64,000 bases of DNA from Kumtagia sp963820075 (GTDB lineage: Bacteria; Pseudomonadota; Alphaproteobacteria; Rhizobiales; Rhizobiaceae), in assembly GCA_963820075.1 (NCBI GenBank), contig CAWFYS010000003.1, positions 1-64,000 on the forward strand. The letters are read 5' to 3'. The notes under the pieces were generated by a model. That model saw only the letters and a program-made list of their open reading frames with translations. It made no database searches and was not told the DNA's origin. Both the position numbers and the translations under genes were made by a program. Of this stretch, positions 1-9,037 are shown piece after piece; position 1 is the stretch's first letter; every line of letters begins with the position of its first letter.

Positions 1-404
1 TGGGCCTCAAAAACCCGCCCTCGGCGGAGAGCTTTCTCAATGGCGACAGCAGAATCGAGGACGTCTTTACCCGCTACGGCGACAACGTAGCGATCGCCGC
101 CAACAACCGGCCGGTCCGCTTCGCGGCCGAACTGCTGCAAAGTTCTGCAACCGCCAAGACGCTGAAGCGGATCAACCAGGCACTGAGCCCGGACATCACG
201 ATTTTCGACATGCCGCCGATGCTCGTAAACGACGATTTTCTCGCTTTCGCGCCCAATATCGACTGCGTGCTGCTGGTGGTCGCCGCCGAGCAAACCACAT
301 TCCGCGAGGTCGACTATTGCGAGCGGCTCCTGGCCGAGAAAAACAACGTGGCCGGCGTCGTCCTCAACAAGTGCCGGTATATGCCCGACAAATACGGCTA
401 CTGA
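1..404 (+). CDS. CpsD/CapB-family tyrosine autokinase, C-terminal part (5' end outside window)
   Basis: This is the last ~133 residues of a P-loop tyrosine kinase domain of the polysaccharide co-polymerase type (ExoP/Wzc C-terminus, or CpsD). The reading frame is open from base 3 to the TGA at 402-404. The segment FDMPPML matches the Walker A' strand that follows the P-loop in this family, and VVAAEQTTFREVDYC and GVVLNKC match the downstream strands. The protein ends in a tyrosine (DKYGY), as autophosphorylating kinases often do. Such kinases control chain length and export together with the Wzx/Wzy machinery encoded downstream. The P-loop itself lies outside the window, so activity cannot be judged. 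Confidence 0.8.
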   Translation, partial: GLKNPPSAESFLNGDSRIEDVFTRYGDNVAIAANNRPVRFAAELLQSSATAKTLKRINQALSPDITIFDMPPMLVNDDFLAFAPNIDCVLLVVAAEQTTFREVDYCERLLAEKNNVAGVVLNKCRYMPDKYGY

Positions 405-606
405 TCCGCAGTTCCGGCTTGCCGACCCGCATGATCAGGGTGCGGCCGCAGTGGCCCGAGCGATAGCCAAGGCGCTCCGGTGTGCGCTCGCCCTTCGTGG
501 CGCCCAGCGCCTAGTCCGTCCCGGCCTCGAGCACTCTTGCAGCACCGCGGATCTCTTCGCGCAGCCCATCGGGGCTCGAAACAAGTATGTCTTTGACGGT
601 GGCGCC
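405..606 (-). pseudogene. IS256-family transposase fragment (decayed)
   Basis: Read on the minus strand, this stretch encodes pieces with the N-terminal signature of IS256/Mutator transposases: LREEIRGAARVLEAGTD, then an in-frame TAG, then ALGATKGERTPERLGYRSG and RTLIMRVGKPELR. The family pattern is LGA..ERT..R.GYRSG..R.L.TRVGKLELR. The match stops right at the stop codon of the kinase gene, so the element is truncated there. There is no start, no catalytic DDE region and no full-length frame, so it is a dead remnant. Confidence 0.7.
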
Positions 607-1169
607 GGCGGTCTTACCTTCAGCCTAGTCATGGCGGCGTTCCTTCGCGGATCGGTGACGTTGAACATCACCAGCCTGCCATGGCCGTCTCTCCTAAAAA
701 AAATCAGAACCTTCAGCACACTATCCGGCCACGCCGGCCAGTTGCCCCCTTTTCGTCAAGCCGAAGCTCTGTCCGGCGGGGCATGAAGGAGTGGAGCGAC
801 TACCGACAGTGAGGCGAACCCGAGCGGCCTACGCAGATCGTCCTTCTCCGGGAAATCGCAACGGTTGCGGCCGTGACAACCAGGACAATGCGTTGGTCAC
901 GCCCGGCGACGCCGGCGCCGACTTCCTACTCAACTACCAAATTAGGGTCTGTCGAGATTGAGGTCGGGGCGGAGCGAAATAGGGTTTTTCGAGAACCGGA
1001 GCGGCGTGGACGTGCCGGCAAACGAGCGCCGTAAGCTTGAGCGCCATTTGCAGCCCTCCATGGGCTAAACCTGGAGCAATTCCAGGAAAAGTGGTTGAAA
1101 AGTGGTTCCGAAAGAAAACGGAAAGGCGTTAGACGGCTTGCCTCGACCGATTGAGGTCGAGGCTGCCCG
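607..1169. other. Intergenic stretch without a recognisable gene
   Basis: No convincing coding region was found. Short open frames on both strands have no recognisable motifs. Around 1073-1120 a run beginning AGCAATTCCAGGAAAAGTGG resembles the start of the interspersed element near 17125 (AGCAGTTCCAGCAAAGTGG), so part of the stretch is probably repeat-derived. The segment around 945-965 looks like another insertion-sequence edge but cannot be named. Confidence 0.4.
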
Positions 1170-2546
1170 TCAAGGCGCGACCGCGGCGCGATATCTCGGT
1201 TCGTAGGTCAGGCGATCCTCCTGATCGGCAAGACTTTCCTCGACCACCGGTCGGCCGATCGAGAAGTAGGCGAATCCTTCCTCGGCCATCTCCTTCAGGG
1301 AGAACACGTTGCGCAGATCGACCATGACCGGCCTTGCCAGCAAATGCCTGTATTCGCGCGGCCTTCTGTCGCGGAACTCCTTCCATTCCGTCGCGATGAC
1401 GCATACCTGCGCGTCGGTGACCGCGTCTTCCAGGCATTCGCAGTACTCGATCGCGTCGCCGAGCAGGCTGCGGGCCTGTTCCATCCCCTTGGGGTCGTAA
1501 GCCCGCACCTTGGCGCCCAATTGCGCAAGTTCCTCGGCGATCACGACAGGCACGCTGTCGCGCACGTCGTCGGTGTTGGGCTTGAAGGTGAGGCCGAGAA
1601 GGGCAATGCGCTTTCCGCGCAGATCGCCGCCTGCGGCGCGCACGATCTTGGCCACCATCCGATGCGTGCGAAGGCGGTTGACGGAGATGACCGCTTCCAC
1701 GATCGAGGCCGGACTGAGCAGTTTCTGGCCGATGCGCGCCATCGCCAGCGTGTCCTTGGGAAAACAGGACCCGCCATAGCCCGGACCGGGCCTCAGAAAG
1801 GCCAGGCCGATGCGATTGTCGCTGCCCATCCCGCGCGCGACATCGTCGATGTTTCCGCCGACCTTTTCGCAGATATCGGCCATCTCGTTGATAAAGCTGA
1901 CCTTGGTGGCCAGAAACGTGTTGGCCGCATATTTGATGAGTTCCGACGAGACGATATCGGTCTGGATCAGCTCCACGCCCCGTTCGGTGAAAGGCCGGTA
2001 GAGTTTTTCGAGCCGCTGCGCGGCAACCTCGTTTTCGGTGCCGATCACGATCCGATCGGGCATCAGGAAATCGTCGATCGCATTGCCTTCCCGCAGAAAC
2101 TCGGGATTTGAGGCGACGTCGAAATCGAGACCGGGATTCGCCTGGGAGATAATCCGCTTTATCTGAAAGCCCGTGCCGGCCGGAACGGTCGACTTGGTCA
2201 CGATCACCGCGTAGTGGTCCAGCGAGCGTGCGATCTCCTCGGCAGCTGCGAAAATGTATCGCAGGTCGGCGTTGCCATCGAGCTTTCGCGTCGGCGTGCC
2301 GACCGCGATGATGATGATCTCTGCGCCCTTCACCGCATCCGCCAGGTTGGTCGTGAAATGAAGGCGGTCCTTGTTGGCCAGCAACAATTCTTCGAGACCG
2401 GGCTCGTAGATCGGCACGATGCCTCTCTTGAGGTTTTCAATCTTGTCCGGCAGTTGGTCGACGCAAGTGACATCCCAGCTCAGATGCGCCAGGCAGGCTC
2501 CTGTAACCAGACCGACATAGCCTGTGCCAATAACCGCAATCCTCAT
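1170..2546 (-). CDS. ugd: UDP-glucose 6-dehydrogenase
   Basis: This 458-residue cytosolic enzyme oxidises UDP-glucose to UDP-glucuronate using two NAD+. The Rossmann motif GTGYVGLVTGACLA lies at residues 7-20, the family strand VGTPTRKLDGNADL near 82, SNPEFLREG near 146, and the catalytic cysteine motif GPGYGGSCFPKDT near 255-267. The length is normal for the family (rkpK/exo5 in rhizobia). It is transcribed away from the glycosyltransferase operon. Its product is the donor for the glucuronosyltransferase PssD/PssE encoded just to the right. An ATG start at 2546 gives the full Rossmann fold with no extension. Confidence 0.96.
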   Translation of the reverse strand: MRIAVIGTGYVGLVTGACLAHLSWDVTCVDQLPDKIENLKRGIVPIYEPGLEELLLANKDRLHFTTNLADAVKGAEIIIIAVGTPTRKLDGNADLRYIFAAAEEIARSLDHYAVIVTKSTVPAGTGFQIKRIISQANPGLDFDVASNPEFLREGNAIDDFLMPDRIVIGTENEVAAQRLEKLYRPFTERGVELIQTDIVSSELIKYAANTFLATKVSFINEMADICEKVGGNIDDVARGMGSDNRIGLAFLRPGPGYGGSCFPKDTLAMARIGQKLLSPASIVEAVISVNRLRTHRMVAKIVRAAGGDLRGKRIALLGLTFKPNTDDVRDSVPVVIAEELAQLGAKVRAYDPKGMEQARSLLGDAIEYCECLEDAVTDAQVCVIATEWKEFRDRRPREYRHLLARPVMVDLRNVFSLKEMAEEGFAYFSIGRPVVEESLADQEDRLTYEPRYRAAVAP

Positions 2547-3706
2547 CGAAGGATCCCTTGTCGAATATCGGGATACGCCGCAATTCTCTTCAAAGCCGCC
2601 TCTCCCACGCTAAAATCACGTGGGTATTCTCATCCAAGATGCGCGACGATGCTTCATGCCATAATGGTTGGAGAGATATCCGAAAGGCGTAGTGCATAAG
2701 ACCGCGCGACTCATCTTGGCAACGATACTTCCGGTGGGTTGGAGATTTGCCGAAGTGGACGTCGATTGAGGAGGAGGGAGGGAGCCGTGCATTGTGTCCT
2801 AATTAACTAGATTTGATCTGGTAAAGACCTGTGCAACTGCGTCGGCGTAGTCGAGAAGGGCGCGTTGTGCTGCTTCGACACATTCGTCACCGGACTCGCT
2901 TTGGCTGATCGCGCTTGTGAATGCTCCATCGCCTGAAGGCGGTGGCTTCGCTTACGGCTCGAAGCCGGATCGGTCCGCCTGCGGCGGACTGGGCGCGAGT
3001 TCACATGACGTTGAAGTTGTCGTCGGGCTCGGGAGGTACCTGGTTCCTGAATTCGGCCCACATGTCGTCAGTCACGTGCCGCTGCTCACCACCGGCAGCC
3101 CCTCGCCCACTGAAACGCCGCGATCCCAGCCGCCTAAAGGCGTGGGGTTTCCTCATCCCCTATCGGGGACTTTAAAGGGACGGCACGCTCCATGAGTTCG
3201 GACCACACCCGTGATGATCGTGGCCAGGGGCTTAGTTAAGAAGTGTCGCATCGGAGTGATCGCTGCCACGCCTCAAAGCCAGCCGGAGCCGGCAGTCAGA
3301 TACTCGTCACGCTATCGCTCCCACCGCAGATCAGGCAGGATGGAGTACCGCGATCGGTGGTCACCGAATGGACGCTTTCGGAGATCGCGGCGGCGCGGGA
3401 CGGGCTCGCTGACGTCCTTAAGGAGCGCATGGGCGAGCGTGTATCAAAGGGCCGCCTCCCGGGCTCGAACCTCCAGTCAGCCAACAGGTTAGGCAGTTGC
3501 ACCTTTTGTTGAGGTACTCTTGGTCGAGAGGTTGGGCTACCAATGCGGCTCTCGAGCCGGCCTTCCGAGTTGGCAAATCGGGATGATGTAGGGGTGACAG
3601 GAGACGACGCGAAAGATGGCGGCCGCGTCGTAGCCGGACTTACGCGCGGCGCGCGGATGTCTTGCCTTCACGTTTCCCGCAAAGCGTGGGTTGAAGGGGG
3701 TAGACG
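2547..3706. other. Long intergenic region with mobile-element debris
   Basis: This ~1.16 kb separates ugd from the pssDE operon. Open frames at 3211-3512 have no recognisable domain. The stretch 2905-3170 carries hairpins described separately as a possible IS200/IS605 end. It must also contain the promoters for the two divergent units, but no convincing -35/-10 pair was identified. A purine-rich GGGGGTAGACG precedes the pssD start at 3707. Confidence 0.4.
2905..3170 (-). mobile_element. Possible right end of an IS200/IS605-type element
   Basis: On the minus strand an open reading tail ends in a TGA at 3001-3003. About 55 bases further on comes the hairpin CCACCGCCTTCAGGCGATGG (2926-2945) and then GAGCATTCAC. 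A short subterminal hairpin followed by a TTCAC-like cleavage site is the usual arrangement at the right end of IS200/IS605 elements downstream of tnpB. A second hairpin-like segment, CCACGCCTTTAGGCGGCTGG, lies near 3130. The coding tail lacks the TnpB zinc motif, so the assignment rests on layout only. Confidence 0.3.
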
Positions 3707-4213
3707 ATGCTTCGAGATTTGATGTTTCACATGCCTGGTCGCAGCCTGCCGCAGTCGCGCGGTCGTCGCCCCAAGGTGCTTGCCGTCTCGTCAGGCGGCG
3801 GCCACTGGGTGCAAATGATGCGCATCAAGTACGCGTTCGAGGACTGCGACGCCACATTCGTCACGGTCCATCAATCCTACCAGGCACAGGTGCCTGGTCA
3901 TAAATTCTACCTGGTGAACGATGCCAGTCGCTGGACCAAGTTCGGGCTGTTGAAGGCCGCGCGCCGTCTGGCCTGGATCGTCTGGAATGAAAGGCCCGAT
4001 GTTGTGATCTCGACAGGGGCCGCGCCGGGATTTTTGGCGCTGCGCTTGGGGCGGCTGATGGGAGCACGGACAATCTGGCTCGACAGTATCGCCAATGCCG
4101 AAAAGCTTTCCATGTCAGGCGACCGCATTGGCCGTTACGCCGATCTTTGGCTGACCCAGTGGCCTCATCTCGCGCACGCCAATGGACCCCATTACGCGGG
4201 ATCGGTGTTATGA
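3707..4213 (+). CDS. pssD: PssD-type glucuronosyltransferase subunit (Alg14-like)
   Basis: This 168-residue protein has the Alg14/PssD fold: an N-terminal Rossmann-like motif VLAVSSGGGHWVQMM near residue 23, then FVTVHQSY, and a donor-side segment PDVVISTGAAPGFLALR near 99. Together with the next gene product it makes up a split GT28 transferase, as Alg13/Alg14 do in eukaryotes. The rhizobial PssD/PssE pair adds glucuronate to the lipid-linked sugar. The stop overlaps the pssE start (ATGA at 4210-4213), so the two are translationally coupled. The N-terminus (about 20 residues before the first strand) is slightly longer than usual. Confidence 0.88.
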   Translation: MLRDLMFHMPGRSLPQSRGRRPKVLAVSSGGGHWVQMMRIKYAFEDCDATFVTVHQSYQAQVPGHKFYLVNDASRWTKFGLLKAARRLAWIVWNERPDVVISTGAAPGFLALRLGRLMGARTIWLDSIANAEKLSMSGDRIGRYADLWLTQWPHLAHANGPHYAGSVL

Positions 4214-4743
4214 TTTTTGCGACAGTCGGAACGCAGGGGCGATTTGACCGCTTGATCCGTGCAGTCGACGAATGGGCGGGCGCGAACGGCAAGACCGACG
4301 TCTTCGCGCAGACGGGTCCTTCGAACTATCTTGCGAAGCACATCCGCACGGAGCAGTTCATCAACGCAACCGAATTTCGAGAGTGCGTCGAGGCCGCAAG
4401 CCTCATAATTTCCCATGCGGGCATGGGCTCGATCATCACCGCGCTCGAGTTTGGCAAGCGGATTGTTATCATGCCACGCCGGGCCGCGCTCGGGGAGCAG
4501 CGCAACGATCACCAGCTCGCGACCGCACAGCGCTTTGCAGGGCATGGCGCCATCACGGTCGCCTTCACCGAGCAGGAACTGCTCGACAAGCTGGATGGCC
4601 TCCAGGGCTCGAACGGGACCGAGCCGCTTGCCGTGCGGGCTTCGCCGCATCTGATTTCCACCATACGGACTTTCATCGGGACCGGGCGGGCCAGCGTCGA
4701 CGCAATGGCCTTCAACACCGGCGAAAGTGGGAATGCAGAATAA
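4210..4743 (+). CDS. pssE: PssE-type glucuronosyltransferase subunit (Alg13-like)
   Basis: This 177-residue protein corresponds to the C-terminal half of a GT28 enzyme. It begins MIFATVGTQGRFDRLIRAVD, the typical start of Alg13/PssE. It carries the donor-binding segment ISHAGMGSIITALEFGK near residue 73, then PRRAALGEQRNDHQ, which contacts UDP in this family. The start at 4210 is chosen because it overlaps the pssD stop and gives the family N-terminus; an upstream start at 4147 would only read through pssD. It should form a heterodimer with PssD at the inner membrane and use UDP-glucuronate made by Ugd. Confidence 0.9.
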   Translation: MIFATVGTQGRFDRLIRAVDEWAGANGKTDVFAQTGPSNYLAKHIRTEQFINATEFRECVEAASLIISHAGMGSIITALEFGKRIVIMPRRAALGEQRNDHQLATAQRFAGHGAITVAFTEQELLDKLDGLQGSNGTEPLAVRASPHLISTIRTFIGTGRASVDAMAFNTGESGNAE

Positions 4744-5003
4744 CGCGGCCGCAGATTTTCTGCGTGAGACGCGCATGACGCCAACAGATCCAGCGAAAGA
4801 CCCGATCATGAATGACGCACTGCCGCTTTCGGAGGCCGACAACGGGACTATCGCCCGGCATCGTCCTTCTCCCGCCGCGCGAGCCACCGGCGAAGGCGGG
4901 ATGGTCGCGACGTCCGATCCCGAGATCGGTTTTGGCCAGTCTTGCCCGGGGGATTTATGCGTCCGGGAGAGGGGCACCGTTCCGACGTGAAGAAGCGAAA
5001 GCC

Positions 5004-6305
5004 GTGAAGGTCCTTCTCTATCCGCACTCCATGGAAATGGGGGGATCGCAGATCAATGCGATCCAGCTTGCGGGTGCGCTCCGCGATCGGGGTCACGAGA
5101 TCATCCTCCTGTCCGAACCGGGCCCCCTGGTGGAGCGGGTGCGCATGCTGGATCTCGAACATGTCGAACTGCCGCTGCGCCGCGGTCGCCCTTCCGCGAA
5201 GGTGAGCGGCATCATCAGCGATCAGATCGCGCGCCGAAAGATCGACGTTGTGCACGGCCACGAATGGCCTCCGATCATCGAGGCGTTTTTCGGCGGCGCG
5301 CTCACCCACCGAACGCCCGTCGTCGGGACGATCATGTCGATGTCGGTCGTCCCCTTCCTGCCGCGCAGCATGCCATTGACGGTCGGCACCGAACTGATCC
5401 ACCAGTTCGCGATCGCATCGGGCTATCGGCACGCCGCATTGCTGGAGCCGCCGGTGGACACGCGCGCCGATCATCCCTCGGTCGATGGCGTCGCCTTCCG
5501 CGCCCGTCTCGGCATCCGGCCGGATGAGGTCGTCGTCGCGATGGTCTGCCGGCTCGTTCCGGATCTCAAGCTCGAGGGTCTGCTGGCCGCATGCGACGCG
5601 GCGCGCAATCTGGCGATGGCCGGCAGCCCGGTGCGGCTGGTGATCGTGGGAGACGGCCGGGCGCGCGACGAGATCGCAAGGCGCGCCGCAGAGGCCAATG
5701 CGGCGGCCGGCTATGACGCGGTGATACTCGCCGGCGAAATGGCCGACCCGAGCCCTGCCTATGCGGCTGCGGATGTGATGGTCGGGCAAGGTGGTTCGGC
5801 GCTACGAGGAATGGCGTTCGGAAAACCGCTCGTCGTTGTAGGCGAAGCTGGCTTCAGTGAGTTGCTGACGCCCAAAAGCGCGCCGATGTTTCTTCGTCAG
5901 GGCTGGTATGGACTGGGCGCCGGTTCGCTCGGATCCGGCGCCACCGCGCTCCACGTCGCGCTTCAGCGCGTCGTCGATTTACCCGGCCTGCGCCGCGAGC
6001 TCGGCCTTTTCGGCCGGCAACTTGCCGATCAGCGCTTCAGCCTCGCGCGCGCCGCCGAACTAGTCGAAAACATCTACGCCTCGGCTGTCCGGACGCCCCT
6101 CTCCTTCAGGCAATCCCTGCCCGAGGCCGTCAGGGTCGCGGCCGGCGTGGGCTCCTACCGGCTTCAGCGCAAATATCGGAAATGGGTTGGAACGGCGGCG
6201 ACCGACGACCAGAATGCGCGCGACGTCATCGCCGCTGTGTTCAAAAAAGACGATACGGGCGCGCCTTGGATCGACGGCCGATTCCGCAAGCAAGGACGAT
6301 TGTGA
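5004..6305 (+). CDS. GT4-family glycosyltransferase
   Basis: This 433-residue cytosolic or peripheral GT-B transferase has an N-terminal glycine loop (YPHSMEMGGSQINAI, residues 6-20), an acceptor-domain motif VDVVHGHEW and a C-terminal donor domain with LVIVGDGRARDEI and VMVGQGGSALRGMAFGKPL. The last element replaces the usual E-x7-E helix with a less conserved form. The GTG start at 5004 gives the canonical VKVLLYPHS beginning; the longer open frame back to 4812 has no homologous character. About 260 bases separate it from pssE. The sugar and linkage cannot be read from sequence. Confidence 0.85.
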   Translation: MKVLLYPHSMEMGGSQINAIQLAGALRDRGHEIILLSEPGPLVERVRMLDLEHVELPLRRGRPSAKVSGIISDQIARRKIDVVHGHEWPPIIEAFFGGALTHRTPVVGTIMSMSVVPFLPRSMPLTVGTELIHQFAIASGYRHAALLEPPVDTRADHPSVDGVAFRARLGIRPDEVVVAMVCRLVPDLKLEGLLAACDAARNLAMAGSPVRLVIVGDGRARDEIARRAAEANAAAGYDAVILAGEMADPSPAYAAADVMVGQGGSALRGMAFGKPLVVVGEAGFSELLTPKSAPMFLRQGWYGLGAGSLGSGATALHVALQRVVDLPGLRRELGLFGRQLADQRFSLARAAELVENIYASAVRTPLSFRQSLPEAVRVAAGVGSYRLQRKYRKWVGTAATDDQNARDVIAAVFKKDDTGAPWIDGRFRKQGRL

Positions 6306-6307
6306 CG

Positions 6308-7798
6308 ATGGATGCGCCTTTTCAGCTCTCGACGCCGCCAGCGCCTCAAGGCTCCGCCCAAGGCGGAAAGCTCAGCGTTCTCGTGGCCCTGGCAAGCTAT
6401 GGCACGTCCAACAACCGCCATCTGGAGCGGCTGATCCGTGAATACCAGTCGATGGCCTTCGACGTCGATATCGTCATCCTGTCGAACATCGAAAAAAGGC
6501 CTGCGCCGGGAGTTGAATGCCGGGTCGGCCTTCCCAGCAATGATCCGTGGTCCCTGCCATTTGCGCATAAGGCGCTGTTTGCGGAGCGCGCGGACCGGTA
6601 CGACCTCTTCATTTATTCCGAAGACGATATCCTGATAACGGAAGGGCAGCTTCGCGCCTTTTTAGATGTGACCGAGGCGCTGAGGGACGACGAAATCGCC
6701 GGGTTCATCCGCATGGAGAAAAATGCGGAGGGCGCCATCAGTTATCCGGACATGCATGACGAGTTTCACTGGGATGCGGGGTCGCTGCGCGCCAGGCGGA
6801 ATTACGTCCTGGCCAGTTTCACCAACGAACATGCGGCCTGCTTTATCCTGACGCCGAGCCAGCTCAGGAAGGCGATAAGATCAGGCGGCTTCCTGGTCGC
6901 GCCCTATCAGTGGAAGCACGACCTGCTCTGTACCGCGGCGACAGACCCCTACATCCAATGCGGCTTCACGAAGCTCATTCCGATCTCTCATCTCGATGAC
7001 TTTACGGTCCATCATCTGTCCAACAAATATGCGGGCAAATTCGGGGTCGACGAAGCCGAAATGCGCTCGCAAGTCGGCGCCATGTTGAAACTTGCCGAGG
7101 ATGCCGCGGCGCCCAAGCCGTTGCTGGATCAAGAGACCAAGCTGTGGCGGCGCATGTTCTCAAAGGAATATTACGAACGCATCAATCAGGATGTGCTTGC
7201 CGCTATCCCGCCGGGCGCGCGCACTGTGCTCTCGGTCGGCTGCGGCTCGGGCCTGCTCGAATGCGCTTTGGCGGAAAAAGGCCTGCGGGTCGTGGCCGTG
7301 CCGCTCGACCCCGTCATAAGCGGCGGCGCCGCATCGAAAGGCGTCGAAATGGTTTACGGCGATTTTCGCGCCGCGGCGGAGAAACTCGGCAACCAGACAT
7401 TCGACTGCATCCTGTTCCTGAACATGCTGCACCTCGTTCCCGACCCCGTCGAAGTCCTCACGCTGTTTCGCGGCGCCATGCACGAAAATTCGGTGATGCT
7501 CATCCAGTCGCCGAACATGCAGTCCGTCCCGGAACTTTGGCGACGGGTTCGTTATCCCCACCGCTATCGCGGACTGGGGCGCTTCGACCAGTCCGGCGTT
7601 CATGTCACGGGCGTCGGGAAAGTCGGCGATTGGTGTCGCGGGTCCGGGCTCACGGTGGATCGTAATATCGGCCTGCTGCACAAACGCGCCCGATTCATGC
7701 GGGGCCGCTCGGAATTCGCGGAACTGATGATGTCGCCCAGTTTCATCAGCGTCGCCACGACCAACACCTCCGCCGAGGCATCGTCCGCCCGCGCATAA
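6308..7798 (+). CDS. Fusion of a glycosyltransferase-like domain and a class I SAM methyltransferase
   Basis: This ~496-residue protein appears to have two parts. Residues ~20-260 look like an uncharacterised GT-A-like domain: SVLVALASYGTSNNRHLERL near the start and an acidic DxD-like motif LFIYSEDDILI near residue 100. Residues ~280-470 are a class I methyltransferase with motif I TVLSVGCGSGLLECA, then CILFLNMLHLVPDP typical of the Methyltransf_11/12 group. The start could be the ATG at 6308 or the in-frame GTG at 6302, which overlaps the previous stop. It probably adds and methylates a sugar, or modifies the growing chain end. Confidence 0.72.
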   Translation: MDAPFQLSTPPAPQGSAQGGKLSVLVALASYGTSNNRHLERLIREYQSMAFDVDIVILSNIEKRPAPGVECRVGLPSNDPWSLPFAHKALFAERADRYDLFIYSEDDILITEGQLRAFLDVTEALRDDEIAGFIRMEKNAEGAISYPDMHDEFHWDAGSLRARRNYVLASFTNEHAACFILTPSQLRKAIRSGGFLVAPYQWKHDLLCTAATDPYIQCGFTKLIPISHLDDFTVHHLSNKYAGKFGVDEAEMRSQVGAMLKLAEDAAAPKPLLDQETKLWRRMFSKEYYERINQDVLAAIPPGARTVLSVGCGSGLLECALAEKGLRVVAVPLDPVISGGAASKGVEMVYGDFRAAAEKLGNQTFDCILFLNMLHLVPDPVEVLTLFRGAMHENSVMLIQSPNMQSVPELWRRVRYPHRYRGLGRFDQSGVHVTGVGKVGDWCRGSGLTVDRNIGLLHKRARFMRGRSEFAELMMSPSFISVATTNTSAEASSARA

Positions 7799-7870
7799 GG
7801 CAGGGGACGGCGCGCTCTTCTGAAATGGCCCTCGATCATCCGGCGGTTGACAATCTGGAGAGATAAAGAC

Positions 7871-9037
7871 ATGAGTGAGATCCTACCATCTGGCAAAGAA
7901 GCAGCGAGGCGGATCGCAGTCGTCACGATCGGCGATCCGAGCGAGGTGCGGTACTGGTCCGGCACTCCGTTCCACATGGCGAAATCGCTCGCGCGCGAAG
8001 GCAACGATATCATTCATATCGGTCCCCTGAACGCGCCGGTACTGCCTGTTTACAAAGCCTATTCCCGACTGTGCCGCATGTCTCACAGGAAGGGGCTGTC
8101 TCCGTTTCGCGCAGGGCCCGTCGTCGCGCAATATACGGCAGACGCCGCGCGCAAGATCCGCGTAGCCGCGCCCGATATCGTCTTCGCGCCCGCCGGCTCC
8201 TCCTTTGCGTGGGGTGTCCCGGACGGCGTTCCGCTCGTCTACGCTTCCGACGCGACGTTCCGGCTGGTGGACAACTATCATCCCCATTACCGCAATCTGT
8301 CGCGCGCCGCCCGGGACGTCGCTGAACGGCTCGAACGCGACACGATCGCGCGCGCGAATCTGGTGCTCTACCCGTCGAAATGGGCCGCCGAATCGGCCGT
8401 GAGGGACTATGGCGCCGACCCGGCCAAGGTTCACGTCATTCCCTGGGGCGCCAATCTCGAAGATGCGCCGGATCGAGATTCCGTGCTCGGGGATCGCAAG
8501 CCAGGCCCATGCCGTTTGCTCTTCATCGGCTCCGACTGGGAAGAGAAGGGCGCGGACATCGCCGTCGGGACGCTCAATGAGCTGAAGGCCAGCGGTGTTG
8601 ACGCAGAGCTTGTGATTTGCGGATGCACGCCGCCAAAGCCATGCGCGCAGGATGGTCTCACGATCATTCCGTTCCTCGACAAGAACGATCGCGCGCAACG
8701 AGAGCGCATGAGTCAGCTCTATCGCGACGCGGATTTCTTGTTGCTGCCGACCCGGGCGGATTGCAACGCGATGGTTTTCTGCGAGGCGGCGGCCCATGGA
8801 GTTCCGAGCATTGCGCGCGCCACGGGCGGCGTGCCCAGCGCCATCAGCGATGGAGAAACGGGAATTCTGGTGCCCCCAAGCGGGACGAAGGTCGACTATG
8901 CGAGGGTGATCGCGGACGTGTTCGCCAATCCGGACCGCTTGGCGCGGATGAAGCAATCGTGCCGGGATGCGTATGAGGCCCGTCTGAACTGGCAGGCATG
9001 GGCCCGGCGGGTCTCAGACCTGATGCAGACGCTGTGA
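7871..9037 (+). CDS. GT4-family glycosyltransferase
   Basis: This 388-residue GT-B protein has an N-terminal domain with YWSGTPFHMAKSLAREG near residue 28 and LVLYPSKWAAES near 160. The C-terminal donor domain has LLFIGSDWEEKGAD near 208 and the E-x7-E-like active site region LPTRADCNAMVFCEAAAHG near 293. A GGAG ribosome site lies 10 bases before the ATG at 7871, which is preferred over a TTG at 7847. Its stop overlaps the next start (GTGA), so it is coupled to the deacetylase. Donor and acceptor are unknown. Confidence 0.87.
   Translation: MSEILPSGKEAARRIAVVTIGDPSEVRYWSGTPFHMAKSLAREGNDIIHIGPLNAPVLPVYKAYSRLCRMSHRKGLSPFRAGPVVAQYTADAARKIRVAAPDIVFAPAGSSFAWGVPDGVPLVYASDATFRLVDNYHPHYRNLSRAARDVAERLERDTIARANLVLYPSKWAAESAVRDYGADPAKVHVIPWGANLEDAPDRDSVLGDRKPGPCRLLFIGSDWEEKGADIAVGTLNELKASGVDAELVICGCTPPKPCAQDGLTIIPFLDKNDRAQRERMSQLYRDADFLLLPTRADCNAMVFCEAAAHGVPSIARATGGVPSAISDGETGILVPPSGTKVDYARVIADVFANPDRLARMKQSCRDAYEARLNWQAWARRVSDLMQTL

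Noticed and set aside
451..786. 111-codon plus-strand frame
   Set aside because: Its antisense encodes a recognisable IS256 transposase fragment, so this frame is a shadow.
4812..5003. N-terminal extension of the GT4 gene
   Set aside because: It has no GT-B character, and the GTG at 5004 gives the family's usual first strand.
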